Shown here: piece after piece, positions 41,183 through 41,452 of the stretch
Layout of the letters: each line of letters opens with the position of its first letter
Position numbering within the stretch: the first letter of the stretch is position 1
Source of the DNA: Mucilaginibacter sp.
GTDB lineage: Bacteria > Bacteroidota > Bacteroidia > Sphingobacteriales > Sphingobacteriaceae
Length of the DNA: 41,452 bases
Assembly: GCA_028287865.1 (NCBI GenBank)
Contig: JAQBOU010000016.1
Span: 1-41,452, forward strand
Reading direction: 5' to 3'
Position numbers and translations under genes: made by a program
The notes under the pieces: model-generated
Told to the model about the DNA's origin: nothing
Seen by the model: only the letters and a program-made list of their open reading frames with translations
Databases searched by the model: none

Positions 41183-41452
41183 TAAATGCAGTTGTGGAGA
41201 TAGCAACAGGCTTTAGCCCGCTAATGGATTTACGGTTCGTTGAATTGCCTAAGTAGAGATTGCTTCATTCTTCGCAATGACGTGCGGGGAGGGATTGTGC
41301 ATGCGAAGAGAATCACGGTTCGTTGAGTTGCTTAAGTAGAGATTGCTTCATTCTACGAAATGACGTGCGGGGAGGGATTGTGTATTCGAAGAGAATCGGA
41401 TTGTTGAATGCCTATGCAGAGATAGCTTCATTCTTCGCAATGACGTGCGGGG
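41134..41452. repeat. Repeat cluster: one inverted and three direct copies of a 28-base unit
   Basis: The unit CGTCATTGCGAAGAATGAAG, continuing CAATCTCT, lies at 41134-41161. Its exact reverse complement is at 41255-41282; two variants follow in the same direction at 41338-41365 and 41418-41445. The last three lie in tandem with periods of 83 and 80 bases; the stretches between are also repeated (GTGCGGGGAGGGATTGTG and ACGGTTCGTTGA). The block may go on past the window end. CGTCATTGCGA...GAAGCAATCTC is a widespread REP-like sequence in this phylum (from memory). No gene is seen in 41183-41452. Confidence 0.85.

Noticed and set aside
41134..41452. Possible CRISPR array: 28-base repeats at regular 80-83 base spacing
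   Set aside because: The stretches between copies are themselves repeated, copies are imperfect, one is inverted, and there are no cas genes. It is a REP-like tandem repeat.

Overview
The window looks like chromosome from a Bacteroidota bacterium, most likely Sphingobacteriaceae (Mucilaginibacter- or Pedobacter-like). The pointers are TAnnTTTG-type -7 promoter elements (oxyR, MerC, Fur, PTPS and GHL10 genes), the absence of clear Shine-Dalgarno sequences, a periplasmic two-propeller (14-blade) hybrid sensor kinase, futalosine-route menaquinone genes, and families common in that group (DUF4266/DUF3570, DUF1835, GHL10, GH130, the ligase-associated exonuclease with its ATP-dependent ligase). This is inference from gene content; no marker RNA gene is present, and I saw no tRNA.

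Layout. (1) 1-5.4 kb, oxidative stress and envelope: a catalase cut by the window edge is divergent from oxyR, with an OxyR-type operator between them. A short VIT/CCC1 membrane protein follows, then a DUF4266 lipoprotein, a DUF3570 outer-membrane barrel and a thioredoxin-like protein. (2) 5.4-14.7 kb: a 1394-residue hybrid kinase, an L,D-transpeptidase-like enzyme, an alpha/beta hydrolase, a GH130 phosphorylase, two probable gene remnants, an unknown secreted protein and a sphingomyelin-synthase-like PAP2 protein. (3) 14.75-18.7 kb: MerC-like membrane protein with a Fur-family regulator behind a perfect palindromic operator, an N-acetylmuramoyl-L-alanine amidase, a frameshifted small secreted protein and a Tat-exported alpha-galactosidase-like enzyme. 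(4) 18.8-27.4 kb, housekeeping: DUF2157, ribF, truB, mqnD and mqnB on the minus strand; PTPS/QueD, folE and fabD on the plus strand. An AT-rich two-gene cassette of unknown function (24688-26516) is wedged between folE and fabD. (5) 27.5-34.1 kb: a 1243-residue NtrY-like kinase, a coiled-coil membrane protein and a GHL10 glycosidase. (6) 34.3-38.7 kb, minus strand: an SDR and a DUF1835 protein, then a DNA ligase coupled to its exonuclease. (7) 38.9-41.45 kb, accessory: a zinc-ribbon mini-protein overlapping an HNH endonuclease, a small conserved-looking protein, a 43-codon remnant of a Vsr mismatch endonuclease, and an outer-membrane protein truncated by a repeat element.

The strongest unexplained signals are: (a) heptamer-periodic arrays at four loci, two of them in frame inside mqnD and mqnB, one in the oxyR leader as an inverted pair, one just before ribF; (b) the unknown cassette with its own promoter between folE and fabD; (c) the zinc-ribbon/HNH pair beside a dead vsr, which looks like an eroded defence or restriction island; (d) the DUF4266-DUF3570-thioredoxin group, whose small lipoprotein ends in a Cys-Gly-Cys tail; (e) repeat elements that have rewritten gene 3' ends (exonuclease tail, truncated outer-membrane protein).
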